From Chromatocurvus halotolerans (GTDB lineage: Bacteria; Pseudomonadota; Gammaproteobacteria; Pseudomonadales; Halieaceae), in assembly GCF_004340525.1 (NCBI RefSeq), contig NZ_SLWX01000003.1, positions 326,206 to 390,205 of the forward strand: 64,000 bases of DNA, given 5' to 3'. Of this stretch, positions 30,308 to 41,143 are shown in pieces. Within the stretch, counting starts at the first letter, position 1. Every line of letters begins with the position of its first letter. Under the pieces are notes generated by a model. It saw nothing but the letters and a program-made list of their open reading frames with translations. It had not been told where the DNA came from and did not search any database. The translations under genes were made by a program, and so were the position numbers.

Positions 30308-31315
30308 ATGACGATGACGCATGAATGCCTGCTCATGGCCCGGCGATGGGTGTTGCTGTTCGCGCTGCTGCCGCTGGTGGCCTGCGCTGAGGGGGAGAAT
30401 TACTCAACCCACCCTGCTGCGGAGGAATTCATTGCGAGTCTCGTCACCGAGGATGAATTCTCCCGCAGCGAACTGGAGCGGATATTTGCCGCGGCCGAGC
30501 GCCAGGACAGCATCCTCGAGGCCATAGCGCGCCCCGCCGAGAAGACCAAGCCCTGGCATGAGTATCGGCAGATTTTCGTCACGGACAAGCGCACCCGCCA
30601 GGGCGTGGAATTCATGCGTGAACATCGCGATACGCTGGCGCGTGCTGAAGCCGAGACCGGCGTACCATCGGCAATTATTGCCGCTGTTCTGGGCGTCGAG
30701 ACATACTACGGTCGGATCACAGGCAGCTACAGCGTGGTGAATGCGCTGGCGACACTGGCCTTTGACTATCCGCCGCGCTCGGACTTTTTCACACGGGAGC
30801 TGCGCCATTTCCTCATTCTGGCACGCGAGCAGGGTCTGGAGCCGCTATCGCTCAAGGGATCTTACGCCGGTGCCATGGGTTACGGACAATTCATGCCCAG
30901 CAGCTATCGCAGTTATGCCGTGGATTTCGACGGCGATGGGCGTGTGGATATCTGGGAGAATCCGGTCGATGCGATAGGTAGCGTTGCCAACTATTTCCGG
31001 AAACATGGCTGGCGCCCTGACGAGAGCGTCATTCTCCCCGCGCGCAAGTCCGGCGACGTTCCCGATAGCTGGATGAATGCGGCACTCAAGCCCGAGCGTC
31101 GCGTGGCGCAGTTCATTGCCGCGGGTCTGGAGCCCCTGGGTGATGTTCAGGATGATGCCCTGGCGACCGCGCTTGCACTGGAAGGTGACGACGGCACGGA
31201 ATACTGGCTCGGACTGCACAACTTCTACGTGATCACCCGCTACAATCACAGCGCGATGTATGCGCTGTCGGTGTACCAGCTGAGCCAGCGCCTGCAGGCG
31301 GAGGTGGATGCGTGA
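30308..31315 (+). CDS. mltB: Membrane-bound lytic murein transglycosylase B
   Basis: A 335-residue lipoprotein: hydrophobic leader with lipobox LVAC around residue 27. The catalytic acid is Glu131 in GVETYYGR, followed by GAMGYGQFMPSSYR and DFDGDGRVDIW, a calcium-binding-like loop described for MltB/Slt35. It cleaves glycan strands with 1,6-anhydro end formation in the periplasm. ATG 30308 is chosen among several close ATGs, so the first residues are uncertain. The stop overlaps rlpA by four bases. Confidence 0.93.
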   Translation: MTMTHECLLMARRWVLLFALLPLVACAEGENYSTHPAAEEFIASLVTEDEFSRSELERIFAAAERQDSILEAIARPAEKTKPWHEYRQIFVTDKRTRQGVEFMREHRDTLARAEAETGVPSAIIAAVLGVETYYGRITGSYSVVNALATLAFDYPPRSDFFTRELRHFLILAREQGLEPLSLKGSYAGAMGYGQFMPSSYRSYAVDFDGDGRVDIWENPVDAIGSVANYFRKHGWRPDESVILPARKSGDVPDSWMNAALKPERRVAQFIAAGLEPLGDVQDDALATALALEGDDGTEYWLGLHNFYVITRYNHSAMYALSVYQLSQRLQAEVDA

Positions 31316-32094
31316 CACAGCTGTCCGTCATTGCCTGCCTGTTGCTTGTCGGCCTTTGTGGCTGCTCCGGTTCCGAGCCGCGGCCGGCATGGCAGGATGA
31401 CGGCGCACCTGAGCGCTCCATCTCGCCAGAGCAGGTGCTGGATGCCGTACCGCGCCCCGATCCGATACTGCGCGCCGGTAACACGAGCCCATACGAAGTG
31501 TCAGGCGTGGAGTACACGGTGCTGGCCTCGGCCAGCGGGTACCGTGAAGAGGGAGTGGCATCCTGGTACGGCACCAAGTTTCACGGCCGCAAGACCTCCA
31601 ATGGCGAGGACTATGACCTGTACCTGGCCACGGCCGCGCATCGTAGCCTGCCGATTCCCTCGTATGTCCGTGTGACCAATCTCGACAACGGCAAGACCAT
31701 GGTTGTCCGGGTGAACGATCGCGGTCCCTTCCATCCCGAGCGACTGATCGATCTGAGCTATGGGGCGGCGGTCCGCCTGGGGTTCGTCGACCGCGGGACT
31801 GCGCCGGTGCGGGTTGAGGCCCTTGACATTGCGGGTGTCGACGATCGCCGTGAGAGCGGCGCCGACTACCGCTACCTTCAGCTTGGTGCCTTTGCCAGCC
31901 CGGCGGCCGCAGACAGCCTGCGTGCGGCGGTGGCCGAGGTTGTTCCTGTGCCGGTCACGGTGTCGCCGGTCGAAATGGCGGGCAAGCGTCTCAGCCGCGT
32001 GCGCGTGGGCCCGCTGAAGGATGGCAGGCAGTTGAGTGAAGTCCGGGAATTGCTGCTGGCCCGCGGGTTCAATCCGGGTCAGCCTTTACCCTGA
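31312..32094 (+). CDS. rlpA: Septal lipoprotein RlpA (DPBB and SPOR domains)
   Basis: A 260-residue lipoprotein with lipobox LCGC. The central double-psi beta-barrel domain has GVASWYGTKFHGRKTSNGE and VRVNDRGPF, with the catalytic Asp; in Pseudomonas the family cleaves denuded glycan at the septum. A C-terminal SPOR domain (YLQLGAFAS ... VRVGPL) binds such glycan. It starts at GTG 31312 overlapping mltB by four bases, so the two lytic enzymes are coupled. Confidence 0.94.
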   Translation: MTQLSVIACLLLVGLCGCSGSEPRPAWQDDGAPERSISPEQVLDAVPRPDPILRAGNTSPYEVSGVEYTVLASASGYREEGVASWYGTKFHGRKTSNGEDYDLYLATAAHRSLPIPSYVRVTNLDNGKTMVVRVNDRGPFHPERLIDLSYGAAVRLGFVDRGTAPVRVEALDIAGVDDRRESGADYRYLQLGAFASPAAADSLRAAVAEVVPVPVTVSPVEMAGKRLSRVRVGPLKDGRQLSEVRELLLARGFNPGQPLP

Positions 32095-32173
32095 AACGGC
32101 AGCGGACCTTTCTTTTGTTGCCTGTGGCCATGCGGTACCATTGCCAGCTGTGATTCCCCAGCGGTTCTCGTCA

Positions 32174-33331
32174 ATGCGCACTATCGTACTTCTTGTTTTC
32201 TGTCTGTTTGCCGCGCTCACCGGCGCCCAGCCTATCGTGCCATCACCGCCCCAGGTGGCAGCGGATGCCTACATCCTCATGGATGCGCAGACTGGTGTGG
32301 TTATCGCCGAGGACAACGCAGACATGCCGTTGCCACCGGCCAGCCTGACCAAGCTCATGACCAGCTATGTCCTCGCCAATGAAATTAGCGAGGGTCGCCT
32401 GAGTCGCGATGACACGGTAGTGATCAGCGAGAATGCCTGGTCCCAGAATCCGCTGTTCACGGGATCCTCGCTCATGTGGATCGAGCCGGGAATGGAGGTC
32501 AGCATTGCCGACCTTGAGCGCGGTATTGTGATCGCCTCGGGCAATGACGCCACCGTTGCGGTGGCAGAGCATATCGCCGGCAGTGAGGGTGCGTTTGCGG
32601 CGCTGATGAACCGCCATGGCGAGACGCTGGGCCTGAGCGGAACCCACTTTGTCAATTCCCATGGTCTGCCACACCCGGAGCACCTGACCACGGCGCGTGA
32701 CCTGGCGACCCTGTCGGCAGCCATCATCAAGCGCTTCCCGGAGCACTACGCACGCTACTCGGAGCGTGACTACACGTTTAACAACATCCGCCAGTACAAC
32801 CGCAATCGCCTGCTCAATGAAGATCCCTCGGTGGACGGTCTGAAAACCGGATACACCCGCGAGGCCGGCTATGGGCTTGTGGCGTCTGCCAAGCGTGGGG
32901 ACATGCGCCTGGTGTCGGTTGTCATGGGCACGCGCAGCACGACGGTGCGCAAGAACGAGACCCGCGGCCTGCTCAACTACGGTTTCCGCTTCTATGAGAC
33001 GGTCCCGTTGCTGGACGCTGGCGCGGAGCTCGACAAGCCCCGCATCTGGAAGGGGGCCCAGGATTACGTGGCGGTGGGCGTCAGTGATGAGGTTGTGCTG
33101 ACATTGCCCCGCGGCAAACGTCAGGAACTGCAGCAGCAGGTGGTGCTCGAAGAGGATATTCTGGCGCCCCTCGCCGTTGGCGATGTGGTCGGTCAGCTCA
33201 CGCTGCTGCTTGATGGCGAAGTCCAGCGGCAGATGCCGGTGGTTGCGCTTGAGCCTGTTGAGGCGGGTGGGTTTCTGGCGCGTCTGTGGGATATGGTGCT
33301 GATGTGGATTGCCCGACTCTTCGGGGCCTGA
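32174..33331 (+). CDS. dacA: D-alanyl-D-alanine carboxypeptidase (PBP5/6 type)
   Basis: A 385-residue low-molecular-weight penicillin-binding protein. A signal peptide (ending LTGAQP) is followed by SLTK (Ser57, Lys60), SGN (in ASGNDA) and KTG (LKTGYT), the three active-site motifs. The C-terminal beta domain and amphipathic helix (WDMVLMWIARLFGA) anchor it to the outer face of the inner membrane. It trims the terminal D-Ala from pentapeptides. Confidence 0.94.
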   Translation: MRTIVLLVFCLFAALTGAQPIVPSPPQVAADAYILMDAQTGVVIAEDNADMPLPPASLTKLMTSYVLANEISEGRLSRDDTVVISENAWSQNPLFTGSSLMWIEPGMEVSIADLERGIVIASGNDATVAVAEHIAGSEGAFAALMNRHGETLGLSGTHFVNSHGLPHPEHLTTARDLATLSAAIIKRFPEHYARYSERDYTFNNIRQYNRNRLLNEDPSVDGLKTGYTREAGYGLVASAKRGDMRLVSVVMGTRSTTVRKNETRGLLNYGFRFYETVPLLDAGAELDKPRIWKGAQDYVAVGVSDEVVLTLPRGKRQELQQQVVLEEDILAPLAVGDVVGQLTLLLDGEVQRQMPVVALEPVEAGGFLARLWDMVLMWIARLFGA

Positions 33332-33338
33332 GGCAGAT

Positions 33339-33608
33339 ATGTCAGGGCAGGAACCGCCAAAAATCGAATTTCCCTGCGAGTATCCGATCAAGGTGCTCGG
33401 CCGACGGACAGACGCCTTCAAGCCCACAGTCATTGCTGTATTTGAACGCCATGCGCCGGGCTTCGACCAGACGGCGATTGCAGTGCGTGACAGTCGCAAA
33501 GGCACTTTCGCCGCCATTACGGTAACGATAACCGCCACCGGGGAACAGCAGCTCGCGGCCCTGCACCGGGATCTCATGGCCACGGGCCTGGTGCAGATGG
33601 TGCTGTGA
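33339..33608 (+). CDS. ybeD: YbeD family (DUF493) protein
   Basis: An 89-residue ferredoxin-like-fold protein with [14 protein letters not shown] at the N-terminus and the [18 protein letters not shown] block, diagnostic of DUF493/YbeD. It sits, as in many gammaproteobacteria, between dacA and lipB; a regulatory role in lipoate metabolism has been suggested from that position. It begins seven bases after dacA and overlaps lipB by four. Confidence 0.9.
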   Translation: MSGQEPPKIEFPCEYPIKVLGRRTDAFKPTVIAVFERHAPGFDQTAIAVRDSRKGTFAAITVTITATGEQQLAALHRDLMATGLVQMVL

Positions 33609-34228
33609 AGCCGCCGCCGCTCATTCTGCGGCGCCTCGGCGAGGTGGATTATGCGACCGCGCTTGAGCGCATGCGCGACTTCACCCAGCAGCGCACTGAC
33701 GCGACTCCCGACGAGCTGTGGCTTCTGCAGCACCCCGCGGTATTCACCCAGGGGCAGGCGGGCCGGTCGGAGCACCTTCTGGCGACCGGAGAGATTCCTG
33801 TCGTGCAGGTGGATCGCGGCGGCCAGGTGACCTACCACGGTCCGGGGCAGTGGGTGGTCTACCTGATGATCGACCTGCGCCGCCGCACCTACGGCGTGCG
33901 CGTTCTGGTGGAGCGCATGGAGAAAGCCGTGGTGGCGACGCTGCGTCACTACGGTATTGACGCTGCTCCCGATGCCGCTCGACCGGGCGTCTACGTGCGC
34001 GGCAAAAAGATCGCGTCTCTCGGGCTGCGCGTGCGGCGGGGCTGCAGTTATCACGGTCTTGCGCTCAACGTCGACATGGACCTGGCGCCTTTTCAGCGCA
34101 TCAATCCCTGTGGACACGCGGGACTTGAGGTCACCAGCATGGCCCGGCTGTTGCCGGAGCACGAACTGGTGATGGATGACGTCGGCGAGCGACTCATTGG
34201 GCGCCTGCAGCTCGAGCTTGGCCGCTGA
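33605..34228 (+). CDS. lipB: Octanoyl-[acyl-carrier-protein] transferase
   Basis: A 207-residue LipB that moves octanoyl groups from ACP to lipoyl domains. Conserved blocks are [22 protein letters not shown] with the catalytic lysine, and [14 protein letters not shown] followed by INPCG with the nucleophile Cys169. It starts at GTG 33605. lipA does not follow; the next gene is prfC. Confidence 0.95.
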   Translation: MKPPPLILRRLGEVDYATALERMRDFTQQRTDATPDELWLLQHPAVFTQGQAGRSEHLLATGEIPVVQVDRGGQVTYHGPGQWVVYLMIDLRRRTYGVRVLVERMEKAVVATLRHYGIDAAPDAARPGVYVRGKKIASLGLRVRRGCSYHGLALNVDMDLAPFQRINPCGHAGLEVTSMARLLPEHELVMDDVGERLIGRLQLELGR

Positions 34229-34324
34229 CGCGAGCGCAGCCCGCGTGCCTTGGCTCTGGTACACTGCGCGCCGCGCCGGGGCCTTCCCGGAAATCCATCA
34301 CTCAACAGGACAGTCAGTCGCGCC

Positions 34325-35908
34325 ATGAACAACAGTGACGTGCAGCAGGATATCGCCAGGCGGCGCACCTTTGCCATTATTTCTCACCCGGACGCGGGCA
34401 AGACCACGATGACCGAGAAGCTGCTGCTGCTTGGCAGCGTGATCCAGACCGCGGGCATGGTGAAAGGCAAGCGGGGTCCTGCGGCCACCTCCGACTGGAT
34501 GACCATGGAGCAGGAGCGCGGTATTTCCGTGACCTCCTCCGTGATGCAGTTCCCCTACCGTGAGCGCATGGTCAATCTTCTTGATACGCCGGGCCACGAA
34601 GATTTTTCCGAGGATACCTATCGCACGTTGACCGCCGTGGATTCCGCACTGATGGTGATAGACGGTGCCAAGGGTGTGGAAGACCGGACCATCAAGCTGA
34701 TGAACGTGTGCCGGCTGCGCGACACGCCAATCATCAGCTTCGTGAACAAGATGGATCGCGATATTCGCGACCCGATTGAGCTGCTGGACGAGATCGAGTC
34801 AGTGCTTGGCATTGAGGCAGCGCCGATCAACTGGCCAATCGGCATGGGCGTGGGTTTTCGCGGCGTGTACAACCTGTACGAGGACACGCTCAGCGTCTAT
34901 GAGCCGGGTCACAACGCTGAACGCTTCGAGTCGCGGCAGATTGCTGGCCTGGACTCCGACGCCGCGCGGGAACTGCTTGGCGACGAGTACGAGTCCTTCC
35001 GGGAGGAGATAGAGCTGGTGCGCGGCGCCAGCCACGAATTTGACAAGTCAGCCTTTCTTGCCGGCAGATTGACACCGGTGTTCTTCGGCACGGCGCTGGG
35101 CAACTTCGGTGTCAGTGAAATGCTCGACCGATTCGTCGACTGGGCACCACCGCCGCTGGAACGCGAGGCCAGCCAGCGGGTTGTGGCGGCGGCTGAGCCT
35201 GGGTTCACCGGTTTTGTTTTCAAGATCCAGGCAAACATGGACCCGCGGCATCGCGACCGTATTGCCTTCATGCGGGTGTGCTCCGGGTGCTACAGCAAGG
35301 GCATGAAAATGCGCCACGTGCGCCTGGGTAAGGACGTAAAAATTGCCGATGCCGTGACCTTCAAGGCCGGTGAGCGATCCCTGGTGGAGGAGGCCGTTGC
35401 CGGCGACATTATTGGCCTGCACAACCACGGCACCATCCAGATTGGCGACACCTTTACCGGCGGTGAGGACCTGCAGTTCATCGGCATTCCACACTTTGCG
35501 CCGGAGCTTTTCCGGCGCATCCGGCTGCGCGACCCTATGAAGTCCAAGCAGTTGCAGAAGGGTCTGCAGCAGCTCTCAGAGGAGGGCTCGACCCAGGTAT
35601 TCTCTCCGCTGAATTCATCAGACCTCGTGGTAGGCGCTGTCGGCCAGCTGCAGTTCGATGTGGTGTCCTACCGACTCAAGGACGAGTACAAGGTGGAGGC
35701 CCTGTATGAGCCGGTCAATGTCTATACCGCGCGATGGGTATACGCGTCAGACCCGCGCAAACTGGAGGAATTCCGCAAGAAAGCCGCCGACGACCTCTCC
35801 CTGGACGGCGGCGGCTACCTCACTTACCTGGCGCCGACCCGTGTGAAGCTCGCGCTGATGGAAGAGCGCTGGCCGGATATTCAGTTCAGGGCAACCCGAG
35901 AGCATTAA
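34325..35908 (+). CDS. prfC: Peptide chain release factor 3
   Basis: A 527-residue translational GTPase (E. coli 529). G-domain motifs are SHPDAGKTT (P-loop), GISVTSSVM (switch I), [14 protein letters not shown] and NKMDRD. It recycles RF1/RF2 after termination. ATG 34325 gives the family start [17 protein letters not shown]. The 3' end is followed by the hairpin element at 35931-36042. Confidence 0.96.
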   Translation: MNNSDVQQDIARRRTFAIISHPDAGKTTMTEKLLLLGSVIQTAGMVKGKRGPAATSDWMTMEQERGISVTSSVMQFPYRERMVNLLDTPGHEDFSEDTYRTLTAVDSALMVIDGAKGVEDRTIKLMNVCRLRDTPIISFVNKMDRDIRDPIELLDEIESVLGIEAAPINWPIGMGVGFRGVYNLYEDTLSVYEPGHNAERFESRQIAGLDSDAARELLGDEYESFREEIELVRGASHEFDKSAFLAGRLTPVFFGTALGNFGVSEMLDRFVDWAPPPLEREASQRVVAAAEPGFTGFVFKIQANMDPRHRDRIAFMRVCSGCYSKGMKMRHVRLGKDVKIADAVTFKAGERSLVEEAVAGDIIGLHNHGTIQIGDTFTGGEDLQFIGIPHFAPELFRRIRLRDPMKSKQLQKGLQQLSEEGSTQVFSPLNSSDLVVGAVGQLQFDVVSYRLKDEYKVEALYEPVNVYTARWVYASDPRKLEEFRKKAADDLSLDGGGYLTYLAPTRVKLALMEERWPDIQFRATREH

Positions 35909-35930
35909 TGGCTGGGTGGCTCCGACTGGT

Positions 35931-36042
35931 CTGCCCTGCGGGATAAATGGCTTTCGAGACTCGCCGTGAACCCATCCATGGGGGCTCAGCGGCGCCATCC
36001 ATGGCGCCGATGGTCTCGAAAGCCATTTATCCCGCAGAGCAG
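35931..36042. repeat. Long hairpin repeat element, copy A
   Basis: Arms 35931-35960 and 36013-36042 are complementary at 29 of 30 positions. The inner arm ends CTTTCGAGAC / GTCTCGAAAG, as in copies B and C; the outer 20 bases are unique to this site. The 52-base middle holds two small hairpins, CCCA-TCCA-TGGG and GGCGCCA-TCCA-TGGCGCC. It lies between the convergent genes prfC and gpx, so it may double as a two-way terminator. Confidence 0.9.
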
Positions 36043-36110
36043 GCCGGACAGTGCCAGCGGGGTGTTATGTGGAGCCCTCTGTTCTGGCTTGAAGAGGGTG
36101 GCTTCGAGGT

Positions 36111-36593
36111 TTACAGAAGCGCTTCAATGTCTTTGCGGAGGTCTTCGGGTTTGGTGGTGGGCGCGTAGCGCTTGACGACTTCACCCTCGCGGTTGATCAG
36201 GAACTTGGTGAAATTCCACTTGATCCCTTCACTGCCAAGGGCGCCGCGGGCGGACGACTTCAGGTGCTGGAACAGGGGGTCGGCATCGCTGCCGTTGACG
36301 TTGACCTTGCCGAACATCGGAAAGGTGACGCCGTAGTTGAGCTGGCAGAATTCGCTGATTTCGGCATTGCTGCCGGGGTCCTGGCTGCCGAACTGGTTGC
36401 AGGGGAAGCCGAGCACCTCAAAACCGCGATCCGACAGGTCGGCGTAAACCGATTCCAGGCCGGCAAACTGTGGCGTGAAGCCGCACTTGGAAGCGGTGTT
36501 GACGATCAGCAGGACCTTGCCGCGGTATTCGCCGAGGTCTACGGGTTTTCCGGTGCTGTCACTGCAGGTGAAGTCGTAAACGGTTTTTGTCAT
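36111..36593 (-). CDS. Glutathione peroxidase family protein
   Basis: A 160-residue thioredoxin-fold peroxidase. Cys37 in ASKCGFT takes the place of selenocysteine; [12 protein letters not shown] supplies the Gln and a second cysteine, and WNFTKFL the Trp of the catalytic triad. It reduces hydrogen peroxide and lipid hydroperoxides, probably with thioredoxin. Similar to BtuE-type proteins. Confidence 0.93.
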   Translation of the reverse strand: MTKTVYDFTCSDSTGKPVDLGEYRGKVLLIVNTASKCGFTPQFAGLESVYADLSDRGFEVLGFPCNQFGSQDPGSNAEISEFCQLNYGVTFPMFGKVNVNGSDADPLFQHLKSSARGALGSEGIKWNFTKFLINREGEVVKRYAPTTKPEDLRKDIEALL

Positions 36594-36637
36594 GGGGTTC
36601 TCCCTGGCCTTTCGGCCGCAGATACAGGCAGTGCGGA

Positions 36638-37813
<1,176 letters not shown>

Positions 37814-37907
37814 GCCGCAGTCTGTCTCCTGTGATGACCCGGGAATAGTACCGGTTTGGTACGGGGATGTCTGCGTGCCAGCATCAGTGCCGGTGACTCA
37901 CTCGTGC

Positions 37908-38732
37908 TCAGTCCGAGGCAGGCAGCGCCAGCTTCAACAGTAGCGGATTATGGTCGGAACTGGTCACTGGCAATGACTCCGCGAGGACGGTATCCAGGCC
38001 GCGCAGATAAATATAGTCCATGGCCAGGCCGACGATGCGACTGCGCAGGTCTGGCTGGAAGCCGACGCGGTGCAGTCCATGGCGCGCGGCCAGCGCATCC
38101 AGCGCCGCGAGACGGCTCTGGCTCCAGGCGTTGATGTCACCGCCAAGAATTACAGGGCCGTCGTGTGCGATGAGCAGCGGATCGAGAGCCTGCATCTGCT
38201 GGCGGAAGACCTGGGTCCCGATAGTCAGGTTAATGCCATGCAGGTTGATGGCGAGAAGAGGTCGGCGCTGGCTGCCAACGGCGTACAGGGTCACGCTGGT
38301 GGCTTTGGGGGTTCCTATCCAGGGTTCAACGCTGCGAAGGCTGCAGTGCAGTGACGACGGTGCTGTACTTGCCGACATGACGCCGGTCGCGCTGCCGGCG
38401 AGGGAAAAACCCGGCGCAAAGTACTGATAGGGAAGCCCTTTCAGCAACGGGTCCAGTCGTGCGCCGGGCCTAGCCTCCTGCAGAAACATCAGGTGAGCGC
38501 TGTCACCCAGCCACTGCAGGTCTCGCTCCCAGCCCTGATCGAGTCCCTTGTGCAGATTCCAGCTCAGAAGACCGAAAACGCGCGGCAGGAAAGGCGCGGA
38601 CGTCGAGTGTGCGCTGCGGGTAATGGCGCCGCGGCAGGTCTCGATATCCGCGGAAGTGCTGCCAGGCCAGGCATCGGAGTAAGCGGCCAGGGACGTTGTC
38701 ATCGACAGCATCAGCAGTAGGAAAAGGCGCAT
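37908..38732 (-). CDS. Secreted endonuclease/exonuclease/phosphatase family protein
   Basis: A 274-residue protein with an N-terminal signal peptide (MRLFLLLMLSMTTSLAAYS). The EEP fold motifs appear in order: LSWNLHKG, FLQEA (metal-binding Glu), NLHGINL, GGDINAW (Asp/Asn pair) and SSDHNPLLL (Asp-His). It should be a periplasmic or exported metal-dependent hydrolase acting on phosphodiesters or phosphomonoesters; substrate unknown. Confidence 0.85.
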   Translation of the reverse strand: MRLFLLLMLSMTTSLAAYSDAWPGSTSADIETCRGAITRSAHSTSAPFLPRVFGLLSWNLHKGLDQGWERDLQWLGDSAHLMFLQEARPGARLDPLLKGLPYQYFAPGFSLAGSATGVMSASTAPSSLHCSLRSVEPWIGTPKATSVTLYAVGSQRRPLLAINLHGINLTIGTQVFRQQMQALDPLLIAHDGPVILGGDINAWSQSRLAALDALAARHGLHRVGFQPDLRSRIVGLAMDYIYLRGLDTVLAESLPVTSSDHNPLLLKLALPASD

Positions 38733-38742
38733 GGCAGGCGTG

Positions 38743-40089
38743 TCACAGTTGCTGCAGGTAGGTCTGGTACTCCATCGTCGTGATGTGGCGGTGGAACTCA
38801 GTGATTTCCTGCGTTTTTGTCAGCCCGAAATTGTACTGCATCTCGCGGCCGAGCGCGCGGCGGATAAAGTCTGACTGGCCGAAGAGCGCCAGAGCGTCCT
38901 GCATGTAGACCGGCAGCCGGGGCTCTTTCGACTGCTGATAGCCATCGCCTCGCAGCGGGCTCGGTGGTGCCAGGCGCTGCTCTATGCCGTCGAGTGCCGC
39001 CGCGAGCAGGACAGCACAGACAAGATAGGGATTGGCATCGGCGCCGGCGACGCGATGTTCAATGCGACGTGCCTTGCTGCTGCCTGCGGGGACCCGCACG
39101 GCGACGGTGCGGTTCTCATAGCCCCAGGTTGGTGAGGTGGGAGCGTGACTGCCGGTCTGGAATCGGCGAAAAGCATTGAAGCTCGGGGCGAAGATCGCGA
39201 AAGAGTCCGGCATGTAACGGATGCAGCCGGCAATCGCATGCAGCAGCGCCGGTGTGCCGGTGGGAGTGCCATCATCGAAGATATTGCGATTATTCCGGTC
39301 GAGAACACTGCAGTGCACGTGCAGGCCGTTACCGGCCTCGTTTTCGAAGGGTTTGGGCATGAAGCTTGCCACCAGCCCATGCTTCGCCGCTATTCCCTTG
39401 ATGAGCCGTTTCATCATGAGAATCTGCCGCGCCGCCAGCGCAGGGCTGTCGACGTGCAGCATGTTGATTTCATACTGTGAGGGTGCGGATTCCTTGACCA
39501 CGCCATCGAAGGGCAGATCCTGCAGCTCACACGCACGATGGATGTCCTCGAGCATGGGCTGATGGCGGGCGAGTATATCCAGGCCATACAGATTGCCGCC
39601 GACGGGGGCGCGATTCGCGGGGTGGGTATCCGAGTGCGTCGGTCCTTTGCCGTCCCATTCAACCAGACTGAACTCCAGCTCTGCCGCGACCACGGGCTTC
39701 CAGCCGCGGGCGCGATAGCGCGCAACCACCTTCTTCAGAACCTGACGGGGGTCGCCGAGGTAGGGGTCGCCGTTGGGCTTGAACATCGACAGCATGACCT
39801 GGCCATGTTGCTCGCCGGGGGACCAGGGCGTGGGCAAAAGAGAGCCCTCAACGGGGCGGCATACACCGTCCTCGTCCCCCGAAGCAAACACCAATTCCTC
39901 TATGTCCCTGCCCCAGATATCCAGACTGAGCGCGCTTCTGGGAAATTTCAGCTCGCCGCCGTAAATCTTCGACAGTTTGCTGCGAGGTACCCACTTGCCC
40001 CGCAAAATACCGTTGCAGTCCGGCAACAGCGCCTCAATCATCGTGACATCGGGGTGGGCACGGAGAAACCAGTCGACTTCTATCGCCAT
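38743..40089 (-). CDS. Glutamine synthetase family protein, PuuA-like
   Basis: A 448-residue member of the glutamine-synthetase superfamily with AAELEFSLVE, the NEAGNGLHVHCSV ATP/glutamate block and RRIEHRVAGADANPYL. The sequence style and length match gamma-glutamylpolyamine synthetases (PuuA/GlnA3-like) rather than housekeeping GlnA. It would ligate glutamate to an amine such as putrescine. No other puu gene is present nearby; an upstream LuxR-type regulator on the same strand may control it. Confidence 0.85.
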   Translation of the reverse strand: MAIEVDWFLRAHPDVTMIEALLPDCNGILRGKWVPRSKLSKIYGGELKFPRSALSLDIWGRDIEELVFASGDEDGVCRPVEGSLLPTPWSPGEQHGQVMLSMFKPNGDPYLGDPRQVLKKVVARYRARGWKPVVAAELEFSLVEWDGKGPTHSDTHPANRAPVGGNLYGLDILARHQPMLEDIHRACELQDLPFDGVVKESAPSQYEINMLHVDSPALAARQILMMKRLIKGIAAKHGLVASFMPKPFENEAGNGLHVHCSVLDRNNRNIFDDGTPTGTPALLHAIAGCIRYMPDSFAIFAPSFNAFRRFQTGSHAPTSPTWGYENRTVAVRVPAGSSKARRIEHRVAGADANPYLVCAVLLAAALDGIEQRLAPPSPLRGDGYQQSKEPRLPVYMQDALALFGQSDFIRRALGREMQYNFGLTKTQEITEFHRHITTMEYQTYLQQL

Positions 40090-40215
40090 AATCCGTCCCC
40101 ATTGACCCCGCGGTCGGCCGCCATCCTTGGCGTCAACGCCCGCAAGGCCAGACTATCTGCAAGAATCGGCCCGCTCACAATGCCTCATTTAGGGTACGCC
40201 GGACGGTGACGGGAA

Positions 40216-41061
40216 TCAGGCGGGAGCCATGTAGATACTGAGCGGGTCGCCGCCAGCTGCCTCGCCAAGGCATGACATGCTGTTTATGAAAAGCGCAAAC
40301 AGGTCTGTCTGCGAGCTGACGTCGAGTTTTCGGTAGATGTTCTTGCGATGCCGCCGCAGCGTTTCGCGGGCAATGTCCAGACGGGTGGCAGAGACCTCGG
40401 TACTGTAACCCCGAAGCATGAGTTCGAGGACATGCTTTTCTCTCGGTGACAGAACCGATGAGCCAAAGGTCCGGAACGCGAGATCGATCTGATGGTCGAT
40501 GCCGGGCTGTATCAGGTTACTGATAGCGAAATTGTCGAACCTGCTGTGTGACACCATCAGCTCGGACACGGCGTCGGCGAGGACATACAGGCGTTCATAT
40601 TCGTCGTCGCTGAAGGGGCCGCTGGCCGGCAGGCGCATCATGCTCAGATTGATTGCATTCCCGCCGTCAAGGCGGGCGAGGAAAATGGCTTCGTCCACTG
40701 TTCCGGTGTCGGCATAGTAGTCGGTGTAATAAGACGACTCCTCGAGAGCGTCACCAGTGAGCCGGGAGAGGCGATAAATCCGGGATTTCGGGCTGTTCAT
40801 GGACGCGCGAAAAAAAGGATCTTCCCGGTAAGGGCCTTCGAGATACATATCGACCTGTGCCGAATAGGCGGCAGCGGGAATGTTGTGGTAAAGCAGCCTC
40901 GGCGGCAGATCCGGGTGATACAGCCAGATTTGCGGGTAATTGATCAGGACCTGCCCCTGAACGGCGCTTATCAGTGCGGGGAAAAAATCATCTGTCCCGA
41001 GGCTGCTGATGGCGGCAGACAGATCCCGGTTCCACTGGCTCAGGCGCTTTATTTCCGACAT
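40216..41061 (-). CDS. LuxR-type HTH transcriptional regulator
   Basis: A 281-residue regulator. The C-terminal LuxR HTH spans about residues 213-270, with LSPREKHVLELMLRGYS and ARETLRRHRKNIYRKLDV, the usual GerE-like DNA-binding pattern. The N-terminal 200 residues, rich in Tyr/Pro (YLEGPYREDPFF), form an unrecognised sensory domain. It precedes the PuuA-like gene on the same strand with 126 bases between, so regulation of that gene is plausible. Confidence 0.82.
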   Translation of the reverse strand: MSEIKRLSQWNRDLSAAISSLGTDDFFPALISAVQGQVLINYPQIWLYHPDLPPRLLYHNIPAAAYSAQVDMYLEGPYREDPFFRASMNSPKSRIYRLSRLTGDALEESSYYTDYYADTGTVDEAIFLARLDGGNAINLSMMRLPASGPFSDDEYERLYVLADAVSELMVSHSRFDNFAISNLIQPGIDHQIDLAFRTFGSSVLSPREKHVLELMLRGYSTEVSATRLDIARETLRRHRKNIYRKLDVSSQTDLFALFINSMSCLGEAAGGDPLSIYMAPA

Positions 41062-41143
41062 GCAGCAGTCGCGTCAGCTGTTAAATTGGCGTGGAGTTTG
41101 GCGACCGGCCTGAGGGATGTCAATTCGCAGCCCGGGCTATCGG

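Noticed and set aside
32243..34264. Minus-strand open frame of 673 codons opposite dacA, ybeD and lipB
   Set aside because: It has no family motifs, is rich in His/Gln/Arg as expected of antisense to GC-rich genes, and lies opposite three genes with clear active-site motifs.
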